A stretch of DNA of 64,000 nt from UBA4874 sp002399435 (GCA_036823195.1 DAISGI010000005.1:30444-94443), one strand, 5' to 3'; numbered from the stretch's first letter, positions 50,953-60,048 are shown. The notes: generated from the letters alone by a model not told the origin. Numbers and translations are program-made.

Positions 50953-51918
50953 ATGAAATTAGGAGTGTTTAGTCCGGTTTTAAACAGCATGAGCACAGAA
51001 GAAGCCTTTGCGTATTTGAACAAGTCGGGAGTTCAGGCAGTCGAACTGGGAACCGGCGGTTCTCCCGGAAAGGCCCATTGTGATCCGGATATCCTGCTGG
51101 CCGATGAAAGTAAGATTACAGACCTGCAGGACCTTGCGAAAAAATATGATCTGGAAATCAATGCCCTGAGCTGCCATGGGAATGGCGTTCATCCTCAAAA
51201 GGAAGTGGCAGACAAGGCCGATTCTGATTTCAGGAAAACCGTATTGCTGGCAGAAAAAATGGGAATTGAAAAGATCATTACCTTTTCCGGGTGCCCAGGC
51301 GACGGTCCCAACGCTACTTATCCCAATTGGGTGACTTGTCCCTGGCCGGATGATTTCCTGAAAGTTCTGGACTGGCAGTGGAACGAAGTCCTGATCCCTT
51401 ATTGGAAAAAGACTGCGGCTTTCGCTGAGGATCATGGCATAAAGAAAATCTGCTTTGAAATGCATCCCGGGTTTTGCGTTTACAATCCGGAGACTATGAT
51501 GAAGTTGAGAAACGCTGTCGGGGACATCCTTGGAGCAAACTATGATCCCAGCCATCTGTTCTGGCAGGGCATCGATCCCATTGCCTCCATCCGCTATCTG
51601 GGCAAGGCAATTTATCATTTCCATGCGAAGGATACAAAGATTGACCCGATCAACTGCGCAATCAACGGCGTTTTGGATACCAAGCATTACAGTGATGAAA
51701 TTCATCGCTCCTGGGTCTTCCGTTCAGTCGGGTATGGTCATGATTATCAGCTGTGGAAAGATATCATCAGCAACCTGAGAATGGTAGGCTATGACGATGT
51801 GATCAGCATTGAACATGAAGACAGCCTGATGTCCGGGAACGAAGGCCTTCAGAAAGCGATTTCCTTCCTGAAGGAAGTATTGATATATGAGGATACCGGT
51901 AAAATGTTCTGGGCATAA
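50953..51918 (+). CDS. xylose-isomerase-like TIM barrel protein (sugar isomerase/epimerase)
   Basis: 321 residues of the AP endonuclease 2/xylose-isomerase-like family. 'LGVFSPVLN', 'GVQAVELGTGG', 'INALSCHGNGVHP', 'KKICFEMHPGF', 'GANYDPSHLFWQGIDPI', 'IYHFHAKD' and 'ISIEHED' supply the Glu, Asp, His and Glu metal ligands of the family, so an active aldose-ketose isomerase or 3-epimerase is likely. The substrate is unknown. Known D-apiose isomerases belong to this broad family, so a link to the sugar locus is possible but it is 4 kb away and separately transcribed. GGAGG precedes the ATG; a clear terminator follows at 51990. Confidence 0.85.
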   Translation: MKLGVFSPVLNSMSTEEAFAYLNKSGVQAVELGTGGSPGKAHCDPDILLADESKITDLQDLAKKYDLEINALSCHGNGVHPQKEVADKADSDFRKTVLLAEKMGIEKIITFSGCPGDGPNATYPNWVTCPWPDDFLKVLDWQWNEVLIPYWKKTAAFAEDHGIKKICFEMHPGFCVYNPETMMKLRNAVGDILGANYDPSHLFWQGIDPIASIRYLGKAIYHFHAKDTKIDPINCAINGVLDTKHYSDEIHRSWVFRSVGYGHDYQLWKDIISNLRMVGYDDVISIEHEDSLMSGNEGLQKAISFLKEVLIYEDTGKMFWA

Positions 51919-51989
51919 CTCAGGCAGGTATAAATATGGCTGGGCATAAATTTGGCTGGGAAAACTGGGTACAAAAGGAAAGAGGAGGA

Positions 51990-52011
51990 GGACGCTGCGG
52001 CGTCCTTTTTT
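51990..52011 (+). terminator. intrinsic terminator
   Basis: GGACGC-TGCG-GCGTCC stem-loop followed directly by six T. It ends the transcript of the TIM-barrel isomerase gene and lies before the convergent ROK gene. Confidence 0.88.
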
Positions 52012-52064
52012 CTTGATATGATAAAAGCGGTGTGCCACTTATCCATATCCCCTTATGGAGAGGG

Positions 52065-52982
52065 TTATCTTGTTTGGAGAAGACTGTGAATGCCCAGTAC
52101 CACGGATTGTTCCGGATTCTTTGCCAGGCGGAATTCCGGTTCCCCCCAGGGAGTGCACGCCAGTTCCCGCACCCGATGAACGATCGGATCGTAAAGCTCC
52201 TGAAACCTCATGACCCCGCCGCTTAAGATCACCAGTTCCGGATCATAGGCATGGATCAGGTTGATGATTCCCGTGCTCCAACACATTACACTGTGGTCAA
52301 AAAGCCGGACGGCCAATGGATCCCCTTTTTTATACCAGATTTCAAGGGCCCGGTAATCGATGGGGTCTTCCGTGCTCAGACCACTTTCTGCAAAGCCTGG
52401 ATCTTCCCTTGCCAGAAGAGGAAGAGCCCAGGTACTGGCATTGGCCTCCAGACATCCTCTGCTCCCACAGGTGCATGGCCTTCCGTTCATTTCCACGGCA
52501 ATATGTCCGCCAAGACACCCGGCCTGGTGATGCTTGCTTCGCAGCAAATGCCCGCCAATCGCTGCCGCTGTCCCCACACCCGTTCCGAGAATCATGATGA
52601 CCGCATCGCCGCAGCCTTTTCCGGCACCGTAAGCCAATTCCCCTGCCAGAGCAGCATTGGCGTCGTTTTCCAAAACCATTTCAAGTCCAAAGGCTTCCTG
52701 ACACCATCCGTTCAGATCCATCTCCCCGGCGTCGGCATACTTATCATTAATGGACAGAACACGTTTTGCTACCGGATCCACAATTCCCGGAAATGCTATC
52801 CCCATGCCATCGATTGTCCGTAAATCCGCCATTTCCCTGATCTTTTTTTCGAGCCCGGGAAGTTGCTTTAAGAGGCCCTTTCCGGAAAAGGCAGGCATAT
52901 GCTGCTGCTTCAGAACCCTGCCGTCTTCCACAACGGCAAGCTTGATGGTTGTACCGCCTAAGTCGATTGAAATGGATTTCAT
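52065..52982 (-). CDS. ROK family sugar kinase
   Basis: 305 residues. The N-terminal ATP motif is 'SIDLGGTTIKLAVV', the middle contains 'LENDANAALAGELAYGAG' with the catalytic Asp, 'ILGTGVGTAAAIGG', and the zinc motif 'GGHIAVEMNGRPCTCGSRGC' with His and three Cys followed by Leu-Glu. There is no helix-turn-helix, so it is an enzyme and not a NagC/Mlc repressor. ROK kinases phosphorylate glucose, fructose, mannose or amino sugars. The next gene upstream on the same strand is a mannose-6-phosphate isomerase 60 bases away, so mannose or fructose is likely. AAGGATGG precedes the start. Confidence 0.92.
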   Translation of the reverse strand: MKSISIDLGGTTIKLAVVEDGRVLKQQHMPAFSGKGLLKQLPGLEKKIREMADLRTIDGMGIAFPGIVDPVAKRVLSINDKYADAGEMDLNGWCQEAFGLEMVLENDANAALAGELAYGAGKGCGDAVIMILGTGVGTAAAIGGHLLRSKHHQAGCLGGHIAVEMNGRPCTCGSRGCLEANASTWALPLLAREDPGFAESGLSTEDPIDYRALEIWYKKGDPLAVRLFDHSVMCWSTGIINLIHAYDPELVILSGGVMRFQELYDPIVHRVRELACTPWGEPEFRLAKNPEQSVVLGIHSLLQTR

Positions 52983-53042
52983 TTTACCATCCTTCTTTCC
53001 TGACTGGAATGAAATAAATAGCCAATCAAATAAGTTTAATTT

Positions 53043-54794
53043 TCATCTTACATATGCCTTTATGGTCATCAGCTGTTGCCCCTGTGACCGGGATATCGGC
53101 CGGATGATATATTTATCAACCGAGGCAGGAACGATAAACGTCTCTGCATAATGAACAGGAAAGGGTTCGAACCGGTCGTCCGGACTGATGATTTCCGCTT
53201 CTTCCCCTTCAACCAGGTTGAAAACGCATACGCTTCCATTGGAGAAATGGGGGACCGGCTTTGTGAAGGTATGACGTCTCGTCTCAATAAATTCCCTTTC
53301 ATGAAGCCCGGTTTGTTCCTCCCGGATTCCGGGCTCGGAGGACAGCTCCCTGACGCGGTTCACCAGATTGTCGGAGACCCATTTGGTCGTCCTGTCCCAA
53401 CAGATCACCTGCTCTCCATGCTCAATATGGATGGGCCGCGGCAGCCCGTCCAACCCCACACGCCCCCAATCCCAGAGCTTAAAGGTAAAGATGTAAGGGG
53501 TGGCGCTGATCTCGAGAACCATGGTATTCTTTCCGGAGCAATGGATGGTGCCCGCCGGAATCAGGATATGATCATGTTTTTTGACCGGTATTTTATTGAC
53601 ATATTTCTCTGCATCAAAAGCAAGTTCTCCGCTGGAAGCCTGTTTCAATTCCCTGATCATCTTCCTGGAATCAATGTTGTCCTTCAGCCCCAGATACACA
53701 TAAGTTTCTTCATTTTCTGCACAGTCCAGGATATAATAGCTTTCGTCCTGGGTGTAATGCATTCCGAAGGTCTGCTGAATGTATTCGGTCAGCGGATGTA
53801 CCTGAAGGGAAAGATTTCCGCCTCCCATGGTATCCAGTAAGTCGAATCGGATCGGAAACTCATCCCCAAAGCGGGCATGAACCCTCTCTCCCAGAAGGGT
53901 GCGTGGCTGATAGAACACGGCATCAATGGCAGGGATTTCGACCCGAATCTTTCCAAAACGAATATAAAGGCTGTTTTCCTCCGGCACGCCGTCAAAGCTC
54001 CACGCAAAATTGGGCTTGCTCCGGTCCAGGCCGCAGACTTCTTTCATCCATTGCCCGCCCCATACACCGGGGTCAAAGTAGGGAACCAGACGGAAAGGCT
54101 GATGAACCAGAACCTTCAGGGCATGCACAAAGGCTTCCCCTGTTATCATTTTAGGGTGATCCGCTTCATTGGTATCCAGTACATAATCGAACCGATCGAA
54201 CAATTTCTTCTTATGACGGTCCGCCAGCCTCCAATCGACGAAATATCCGCGCTTAAACTTTGCCAGTTGCGGATCCCCTGAATTTCTGCCGTTGTAGTTC
54301 GGCATCCCTTTTTTATATCGTTTCTGAATTTCCCAGCGAGCCAGATCACAGTAGATGAACAGATCGCCAAAGGTGATCAGGGATGCACCGACGCCGTAAA
54401 CCAGGATGATGCCACTTTCAATTCTGTCGATGATACTTCTTAATTTCAGAACTTTTTCCCGGATAAAGAAATCCGATAGTTTTTTGGTCGTAAGAACTCC
54501 AAAAACCCTGTCCTCTGTCAGATTGCCCTGTATCATGGATTCATAGGTATCGGTATCATAGATGCACAGATCAGCCGGAAAACATTGTTGATAGTGTAAA
54601 CCGGACAGTCCGCGAAGCACTTCCCTTTCATCTACTCCGGGGTAGAAGTCCAGGACGACAACAGCACGTTTCCTGTCGCCGATCCTTCTTTTCAATTCCG
54701 CTGTAATGGATGAATAGCCGGAAAAAGCCTGGCTGTCATAGCCTGTAATCTTTGTCTCCGGAAATTTGTCATAGTGATAAGGGAATGTATGCAT
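53043..54794 (-). CDS. long class I mannose-6-phosphate isomerase
   Basis: 583 residues, about 250 longer than a usual bacterial ManA. The isomerase domain occupies roughly residues 245-583: 'VPYFDPGVWGGQWMKEV', 'LSLQVHPLTEYI' with a zinc-binding His, 'KHDHILIPAGTIHCSG' and 'LEISATPYIFTFKLWDWGR'. The N-terminal ~240 residues have strands and helices like a kinase-related P-loop domain ('RAVVVLDFYPGVDEREVL', 'IILVYGVGASLITFGDLFIYCDLA') but no clear Walker A. I recall similar long forms in other Firmicutes. It interconverts mannose-6-P and fructose-6-P. The promoter and GGAGGTAAG site are clear. The ROK kinase gene follows in the same operon. Confidence 0.87.
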   Translation of the reverse strand: MHTFPYHYDKFPETKITGYDSQAFSGYSSITAELKRRIGDRKRAVVVLDFYPGVDEREVLRGLSGLHYQQCFPADLCIYDTDTYESMIQGNLTEDRVFGVLTTKKLSDFFIREKVLKLRSIIDRIESGIILVYGVGASLITFGDLFIYCDLARWEIQKRYKKGMPNYNGRNSGDPQLAKFKRGYFVDWRLADRHKKKLFDRFDYVLDTNEADHPKMITGEAFVHALKVLVHQPFRLVPYFDPGVWGGQWMKEVCGLDRSKPNFAWSFDGVPEENSLYIRFGKIRVEIPAIDAVFYQPRTLLGERVHARFGDEFPIRFDLLDTMGGGNLSLQVHPLTEYIQQTFGMHYTQDESYYILDCAENEETYVYLGLKDNIDSRKMIRELKQASSGELAFDAEKYVNKIPVKKHDHILIPAGTIHCSGKNTMVLEISATPYIFTFKLWDWGRVGLDGLPRPIHIEHGEQVICWDRTTKWVSDNLVNRVRELSSEPGIREEQTGLHEREFIETRRHTFTKPVPHFSNGSVCVFNLVEGEEAEIISPDDRFEPFPVHYAETFIVPASVDKYIIRPISRSQGQQLMTIKAYVR

Positions 54795-54824
54795 GTACTT
54801 ACCTCCAGATGATTTCTAAGTTGG

Positions 54825-54853
54825 ATTATAGCATATGTCATTACATTTATCAA
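54825..54853 (-). promoter_or_regulatory. predicted promoter of the mannose-6-phosphate isomerase operon
   Basis: On the minus strand TTGATA (54853-54848) is followed after 17 bases by a perfect TATAAT (54830-54825). It lies 31 bases before the start codon and should drive the isomerase and ROK kinase genes. A TATAAT on the plus strand at 54907-54912 may serve the divergent GntR gene. Confidence 0.75.
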
Positions 54854-55015
54854 TGCAGTGCCAACTGTGTACCCAATATGTATTTATATGTCAGATCGGT
54901 CTATAGTATAATGAAACGGTGAGGAAGGTCAGTATGTAAAAATGTGCTCATAAATATGATATTTTATCAGGCCATCACCATGTTGGATGAAAAGGTTTTA
55001 TTTGGAGGAGCGAAA

Positions 55016-55732
55016 ATGCCGCTGTATGATCAGATACTTGACGCAATCATGAAAGACATTAAGACGGGCAGATTGAAGGAAGGCGATAAGTTGCCTACGG
55101 AAATGGAGCTGAGCAAAGCGTTTGGTGTCAGCCGCCCCACGGTTCGAAATGCTTTGTTGCGGCTTGCAAATCAGGGATATCTGGTTCGGGTGAGAGGCAA
55201 TGGAACTTTTGTGACAAAGCCGAAGCTGGAGCAGGAATCTGTTCAGTTTATAGAAAGTTACAATCAGGAGATGAAAGCCAAGGGGCTTGTACCCAAAACC
55301 CAGGTGTTGGAGTTTCGTGTCATTCCATGTGATGACAGGATCGCATCCAAACTGGATATCCGACCGGATGACAAGGTAATCAAGCTGACCCGTCTGCGCT
55401 ATGCCACGCCCTATTATGAGGAACAGCCGGTGCTGCTGACTACCGTATATCTGCCCTGCAATGAGGCGTCGGCTATATTGTCCTGCGATCTGGAAGACGC
55501 ATCTTTATATGAAACATTGGAAAGTCAGGGTATCACTATATGCAGGGCAGAACGGGAACTGGAGATCAAACTGGTGTATGGAAAAGCCGCCAAGCTGCTG
55601 GAGGTTCCAAAAGGCTCTCCAGCGCATTTTATTTCGTCCGTAGGGTATGATCAAAATGACAAACCTGTCGAATACTCGGAAAGCTTTTATCCTGCAGGCC
55701 GGAATAAGTTTATCATTCGAATCAATCGTTGA
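55016..55732 (+). CDS. GntR family regulator, HutC/UTRA type
   Basis: About 238 residues. The N-terminal winged helix is complete: 'LYDQILDAIMKDIKTGRLKEG' opens it and 'LPTEMELSKAFGVSRPTVRNAL' holds the recognition region, followed by 'RGNGTFVTKP'. From about residue 85 the UTRA effector domain runs to the end ('VIKLTRLRYA', 'LLTTVYLPC', 'SVGYDQNDKPVEYSESFYPA'). UTRA domains bind sugars or their phosphates. Divergent to the mannose-6-phosphate isomerase and ROK kinase genes with a 221-base shared spacer, so it probably regulates them. ATG 55016 is chosen because GGAGGAG lies just upstream; an earlier start at 54944 has none. Confidence 0.92.
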   Translation: MPLYDQILDAIMKDIKTGRLKEGDKLPTEMELSKAFGVSRPTVRNALLRLANQGYLVRVRGNGTFVTKPKLEQESVQFIESYNQEMKAKGLVPKTQVLEFRVIPCDDRIASKLDIRPDDKVIKLTRLRYATPYYEEQPVLLTTVYLPCNEASAILSCDLEDASLYETLESQGITICRAERELEIKLVYGKAAKLLEVPKGSPAHFISSVGYDQNDKPVEYSESFYPAGRNKFIIRINR

Positions 55733-55757
55733 GTCTATTCCACAGGTACGGGCCTTT

Positions 55758-57209
55758 TTAAAGCAAAGGCGAGATTAAACGGGAAACCGATTCCCGGATA
55801 CGGATGAAGAGGTTGCGGCTGTCATAGAGCTCACGGGTCAGCTCAATGCACTGCTTCATATCCTCCCGGAACTGCCGTTCCAATTGAGAGACGGTAGCGG
55901 GATCGTAGACAACGGCATTGATCTCAAAATTATATTGGAAGCTTCGAATATCGAAGTTGGCGCTTCCCACGGAAGCAATTCTGCCGTCCACCATGACCGC
56001 TTTTGTGTGCATAAAACGGTCGTAATTGTAAATATATGCTTTTACTCCGGAATCCAGCAGGTCGGAAAGGTAGGAGGTGGATGCCCAGTGGACGAAAGGA
56101 TGGTCCTTTTTCCCGGGTATCATGATCCGGACATCCACGCCGCCCAGGGCAGCCGTCTTCAAAGCCTCTGACAGGCTGTCGTCCGGGATGAAATAAGCAG
56201 TCTGGATATAAACGCTTTTCTCTGCATTGACGATCATCTTGAAGTATCCCTGATGGATGGATGCCCATTTGGAGTCCGGACCACTGGGGACGATCTGGAT
56301 TCCCGCTGACCCTACAATCTCCTTTTTTGGAAAATATCTGTCGCTGAACGGCAGATCACTTTTGGATGCAAATTCCCAGTCTGAGATAAACCACAGCTGC
56401 AGAAAGTCCACCGCACTTCCTTCCATTCGAAAATGGGTGTCCCGCCAGAAGCCATATCTTGCGGATCTTCCCATATATTCATCGCCCAGATTCAGACCTC
56501 CGATAAATGCCTGTTTGCCGTCAATGACGGTTATCTTCCGGTGATTCCGGTAGTTTAAACGAATATTGACATAGGGGAGGAACGGAGGATAAAACACTGC
56601 CACTTTCCCGCCTGCATCAATAATTGGCTTGAAAAAGGACCGACGTAAATGCAGGCAGCCCATCCCGTCATAGAGCAATCGGACTTCCACGCCCTCTCTT
56701 GCTTTGGATGCCAGGATGTCACGGACTTCCCTGCCGATTTCATCGTTTCGGATAATGTAATATTCCATATGGATATGTTGTTTTGCGGCCTTCAATGCCT
56801 TGATCAGAACGGGAAATTTTTCCTGTCCGTTCTTCAGGATTTGTATCCGGTTATTATGGGTGAAAATGGCATCTGCATTCTGCAAATGCAGGCGAATCAG
56901 ATCCTTGTCTTTTTCCACAGCAGGATCGATATTGCCACGGCTTTCCTCCGTCAGCAGCTTCTGATACCGGGATTCCAGCTTTTTTATATCTTCGTCTTCC
57001 TTACGGGAAAAAACCCTTGTTTTTCTCAGATCCTGTCCCAGGAACAGGTACAGGATAAATCCCACAATGGGAACAAACATCAGAACCAGGACCCATGCCC
57101 AGGTGGCACTGGGGTTTTTCCGGCTTAAAAAGATGACAATGAATGCAAGTATAATATTGACAATCAGAATAATTATGGATAAGTCAATGTTGTTGCCGCT
57201 TGAGATCAT
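55758..57209 (-). CDS. cls: cardiolipin synthase
   Basis: About 483 residues with two N-terminal membrane helices ('LSIIILIVNIILAFIVIFLS', 'ATWAWVLVLMFVPIVGFILYLFLG'). Two phospholipase D motifs follow, 'HRKITVIDGKQAFIGGLNLG' and 'HTKAVMVDGRIASVGSANFD', giving the paired HKD active site that joins two phosphatidylglycerols. The length is usual for the family. ATG 57209 is chosen because AGGTGACG precedes it; an in-frame GTG at 57272 lacks a site. It is transcribed alone from the spacer shared with the ZIP gene. Confidence 0.94.
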   Translation of the reverse strand: MISSGNNIDLSIIILIVNIILAFIVIFLSRKNPSATWAWVLVLMFVPIVGFILYLFLGQDLRKTRVFSRKEDEDIKKLESRYQKLLTEESRGNIDPAVEKDKDLIRLHLQNADAIFTHNNRIQILKNGQEKFPVLIKALKAAKQHIHMEYYIIRNDEIGREVRDILASKAREGVEVRLLYDGMGCLHLRRSFFKPIIDAGGKVAVFYPPFLPYVNIRLNYRNHRKITVIDGKQAFIGGLNLGDEYMGRSARYGFWRDTHFRMEGSAVDFLQLWFISDWEFASKSDLPFSDRYFPKKEIVGSAGIQIVPSGPDSKWASIHQGYFKMIVNAEKSVYIQTAYFIPDDSLSEALKTAALGGVDVRIMIPGKKDHPFVHWASTSYLSDLLDSGVKAYIYNYDRFMHTKAVMVDGRIASVGSANFDIRSFQYNFEINAVVYDPATVSQLERQFREDMKQCIELTRELYDSRNLFIRIRESVSRLISPLL

Positions 57210-57439
57210 ATCGTCACCTGCAGTTCCTGGTTTTTTTAAACGGACAGCAATCCTCCGCCGGATGGGTAACACAGCACACTTTCTTCCCTATGGATCCGGC
57301 TGTTTTTCATTCCACGTCCACATACTTAAGTATACCACAGTCGGGTTGTATAAACACAGTTGCTTCGCTGTTTTTCACATTTTCCTTTGCGGATCCATAT
57401 TATGAAATAGTTTAGTATGTTTTTATTGGAGGAAACGGA

Positions 57440-58255
57440 ATGGTACAATATCTTTCGCAGTACAATATTATTTTGGTGGGTTTTCTCGCCAGTTTGACAT
57501 CAGGACTGTTGACCAGTGTTGGTACCCTGCCAATCTTTTTTGCCCGGAACATTTCCAAAAAGCTGATGGATGCACTGCTGGGGACTGCTGCAGGCATTAT
57601 GCTGGCAGCAACCTCCTTCAGCCTGGTGATTCCTGCCATTGAAAAGGCAGGCGGCGGTGCCCGGGGTGCCGGTATTGTCCTGGTTGGAATCCTGGCTGGC
57701 GGTATTTTCCTGGATCTTATCGACAAGTGTTTTCCAAATACAAATTTAATGGCCAATTCCATGCCGGATACCGGCTCAAAAAATGGATTGTTTGATATTA
57801 ATCGGCCTGAGATGAGGAAAGTGTGGATGTTCATCCTGGCGATTACCGTACACAACTTTCCCGAAGGAATGGCTGTAGGGGTTGGATTTGGCGATGGGGA
57901 TATTTCCAACGGCCTGAGCATCGCAATCGGGATTGGTTTGCAGAATATGCCCGAAGGGCTGGCAGTTGCATTGCCGCTGATCCGGGAAGGTTTCCCTAGA
58001 TGGGAGGCTTTCCTGGTTTCGATGGCAACAGGGTTAGTGGAGCCTATCGGAGGTTTGCTTGGCGTCGGGCTCGTAAATATTGCCCAGCCCATGCTGCCAT
58101 TTTTGCTGGCGGTTGCGGCAGGAGCCATGCTTTTCGTCATTGCACATGAAGTAATACCGGAGAGTCAGACCGACAGAGGAAATTCCAAACTGGCTACGTA
58201 TGCGCTTATGGTCGGGTTTGTCATCATGATGTTCATGGATGTTGTGTTGGGATAA
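57440..58255 (+). CDS. ZIP family metal transporter
   Basis: 271 residues, eight predicted helices. The metal-site helices carry 'VHNFPEGMAVGVGFG' and 'GLQNMPEGLAVALPL', the His/Asn-X3-Glu signature of bacterial ZupT/GufA-type ZIP proteins; 'AHEVIPES' is also typical. Likely imports zinc or another divalent metal. GGAGGAAACGG precedes the ATG. The sequence at its stop codon begins an array of degenerate repeats running into the next spacer. Confidence 0.92.
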   Translation: MVQYLSQYNIILVGFLASLTSGLLTSVGTLPIFFARNISKKLMDALLGTAAGIMLAATSFSLVIPAIEKAGGGARGAGIVLVGILAGGIFLDLIDKCFPNTNLMANSMPDTGSKNGLFDINRPEMRKVWMFILAITVHNFPEGMAVGVGFGDGDISNGLSIAIGIGLQNMPEGLAVALPLIREGFPRWEAFLVSMATGLVEPIGGLLGVGLVNIAQPMLPFLLAVAAGAMLFVIAHEVIPESQTDRGNSKLATYALMVGFVIMMFMDVVLG

Positions 58256-58350
58256 TCCAAACTCCTGGATGTTGTATTGAATAATTTGAATTTCTGGATG
58301 CTGTGTAGGGATGATCCGAACTCCTCGATACTGGTGTTGGGATGATCCGA
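58236..58350 (+). repeat. degenerate ~30-base tandem repeat starting in the ZIP gene end
   Basis: The unit GATGTTGTGTTGGGATAATCCAAACTCCTG, which contains the ZIP stop codon, recurs about three more times with changes (GATGTTGTATTGAATAATTTG..., GATGCTGTGTAGGGATGATCC..., GATACTGGTGTTGGGATGATCC...). The array therefore looks like multiplication of the gene's own 3' end. The rest of the spacer up to 58550 is purine-rich and shows no other signal. Confidence 0.75.
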
Positions 58351-58550
58351 ACCGGGTGACAGGATAAACAAGGTTAAGTGGAAAAAAGCGATGCCAGGAA
58401 GGAAAAAGGACCAGGGCTGTGGAAAGAAAAAGGGGAAAAGAGAAAGCGGCAGGAAAGGAAGAAAAGTAAAAAAGGAATGGAAGCAAAAAGCATGAATCCG
58501 GATAACGCCAGAAAAAACAATAGCAGAAAGAAACAATAACAGGAGGGCCA

Positions 58551-59483
58551 ATGATGAAGATAAACAAAGTAACGTTAATTGGTCTTGGGGCTATGGGAGT
58601 ATTTTTTGCACCGAAACTCGACGCCTGCCTTGGGAAAGATCGCTTTCGTGTACTGGCCTCAGGAGAACGCAGGGGCCGGATCGAGTCCAGCGGAGTTACG
58701 CTCAATGGCGTAACCCATCATTTCCGCGTGATTTCACCGGATTTTAAAGGGGACCCGGCCGATTTGCTCATTATGGCGGTAAAGGATCCGGGACTGGATC
58801 AGGCGATAGAAGACATCCGGAACCAGGTTGGTGCAGATACCCAGATTCTTTGCGTTATGAATGGAATTGACAGTGAGGAAAGGGTTGCTGCGGTTTACGG
58901 TTGGGAGCATGTGCTATACTCCTATATGAGGTTTTCCAACTCCATGAAGGATTCTACAGCTGACTTTGACCCGGAAGCCGGCAGCGTCCATTTCGGGGAG
59001 GCAAAAAACGAGGTATTTTCGGAACGGGTGAGAGCGATTGCGGAGCTGTTTGAGGCCTGCGGGATAAACTATGTGGTCGAACCGGATATGATTCGCGGCC
59101 TGTGGTTAAAATTTATGTGCAATATTGGAGAAAATATGACCTGTGCGATGCTGGGGGCTCCCTTTGGGGTATTTCGTGTCAGTGAGCATGCCAATGCACT
59201 GCGGCGGGAGGCCATGTGGGAAGTCGTGCGGATTGCCAATCGGCTCGGTATTGATATCGGCAAGCGGGATATGGAGAAGCAGGAAGGTACGATACAAAAA
59301 CTTCCATTTAACAACAAGCCTTCTACCCTGCAGGATCTTGAGAAAGGCCGTAAGACCGAGATTGAGATGTTTGCCGGCAAGGTGGTAAAGATTGGAAGGG
59401 AGCTTGACATTCCCACGCCTGTCAACTGGGTGTTTTACCATGCCATTTGTGCACAGGAAGAAAAAAACGCCGGATTGTTTTGA
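58551..59483 (+). CDS. ketopantoate reductase family protein (PanE/ApbA)
   Basis: 310 residues. The NADP-binding start 'VTLIGLGAMGVFFAPKL' has the Gly-X-Gly-X2-Gly pattern. The C-terminal helical domain has 'IRGLWLKFMCNIGENMTCAML' with the family's conserved Lys and Asn, and 'KPSTLQDLEKGRKTEIEMFAGKVV', which closes with the Ser and Glu of the family. It reduces 2-dehydropantoate or a related 2-keto acid; with no pantothenate genes nearby the substrate is unsure. AGGAGG lies four bases before ATG 58551 and seven before ATG 58554, so either could be used. A terminator follows at 59594. Confidence 0.88.
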   Translation: MMKINKVTLIGLGAMGVFFAPKLDACLGKDRFRVLASGERRGRIESSGVTLNGVTHHFRVISPDFKGDPADLLIMAVKDPGLDQAIEDIRNQVGADTQILCVMNGIDSEERVAAVYGWEHVLYSYMRFSNSMKDSTADFDPEAGSVHFGEAKNEVFSERVRAIAELFEACGINYVVEPDMIRGLWLKFMCNIGENMTCAMLGAPFGVFRVSEHANALRREAMWEVVRIANRLGIDIGKRDMEKQEGTIQKLPFNNKPSTLQDLEKGRKTEIEMFAGKVVKIGRELDIPTPVNWVFYHAICAQEEKNAGLF

Positions 59484-59593
59484 CACTCATGTTATCCGAT
59501 TTCAGGTGGATGACGCGAATGATCCCATACATCACAAACTTTTGCTGTCGCATGCGCTTATAACAAAGGCATGCGGGAAAAATGAAATGAATG

Positions 59594-59635
59594 ATAAAGC
59601 CCCATGCATTTTTGCTTGCGGGGCTTTATTTTTTC
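59594..59635 (+). terminator. intrinsic terminator
   Basis: TAAAGCCCC and GGGGCTTTA form a nine-base-pair stem around a 16-base loop, followed by a run of seven T. It ends the ketopantoate reductase-like gene. The remaining spacer to 59755 is A/T-rich with nothing else clear. Confidence 0.88.
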
Positions 59636-59755
59636 TGTTCCCGGTTTTTTCTTTGACATCCAAGTCTTCGATTCACCGCTTTTTATCAGCATATAAATTG
59701 ATATAGAGAGCAAAGTTTTTCGTAAAGTCATAATCTCAAGCTGTGATTGGGATCC

Positions 59756-59929
59756 TCATTCTTCTTTGCTGTCATCAGCTAAATTAGCAAGTGCATATTC
59801 ACAGCATTGAATAACAAGATTATTTGTTGAAATATCATTATCGTGGGCAAGTTTGTCCAGCTGTTTTACCAGCTTTACCGGCATACGAAATGTTTTGTTT
59901 ACCATTTCCGTTTTATTTACCCTGAACAA
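59756..59929 (-). CDS. ribbon-helix-helix (CopG/Arc-like) small regulator
   Basis: 57 residues if started at TTG 59929, which has a perfect GGAGGTG six bases upstream; an internal ATG at 59905 would give 49. The sequence 'KTFRMPVKLVKQLDKLAHDN' followed by 'DISTNNLVIQCCEYALANL' is the ribbon-helix-helix pattern: one beta strand, helix A, the turn with Ser/Thr, helix B. Such proteins dimerise and bind tandem direct repeats. It lies divergent to the importer operon at 60110, and two near-identical 20-base direct repeats are found in the shared spacer, so it probably regulates that operon and itself. Confidence 0.72.
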   Translation of the reverse strand: MFRVNKTEMVNKTFRMPVKLVKQLDKLAHDNDISTNNLVIQCCEYALANLADDSKEE

Positions 59930-59986
59930 TAGAAGCACCTCCTTTACGTTAATTCTATATCCATAACGAAGAACAATATACACAGC

Positions 59987-60030
59987 TAAATTGCACTTAA
60001 TAAAATATTATAAATTGCACTTGTTAAAAT
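59987..60030 (+). promoter_or_regulatory. tandem operator-like direct repeats
   Basis: TAAATTGCACTTAATAAAAT (59987-60006) and TAAATTGCACTTGTTAAAAT (60011-60030) match at 18 of 20 bases with a 24-base period. The second copy overlaps the -35 box of the importer promoter, as expected for repression. Confidence 0.65.
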
Positions 60031-60048
60031 GTGCGTAAATGATATAAT
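60021..60048 (+). promoter_or_regulatory. predicted promoter of the second sugar importer operon
   Basis: TTGTTA (60021-60026), a 16-base spacer and a perfect TATAAT (60043-60048). The start codon is at 60110 with GAGGAGGAA upstream. Confidence 0.72.

Noticed and set aside
46751..58350. Repeats considered as CRISPR arrays
   Set aside because: The repeats are contiguous or degenerate with no regular unique spacers, and no cas gene is present.
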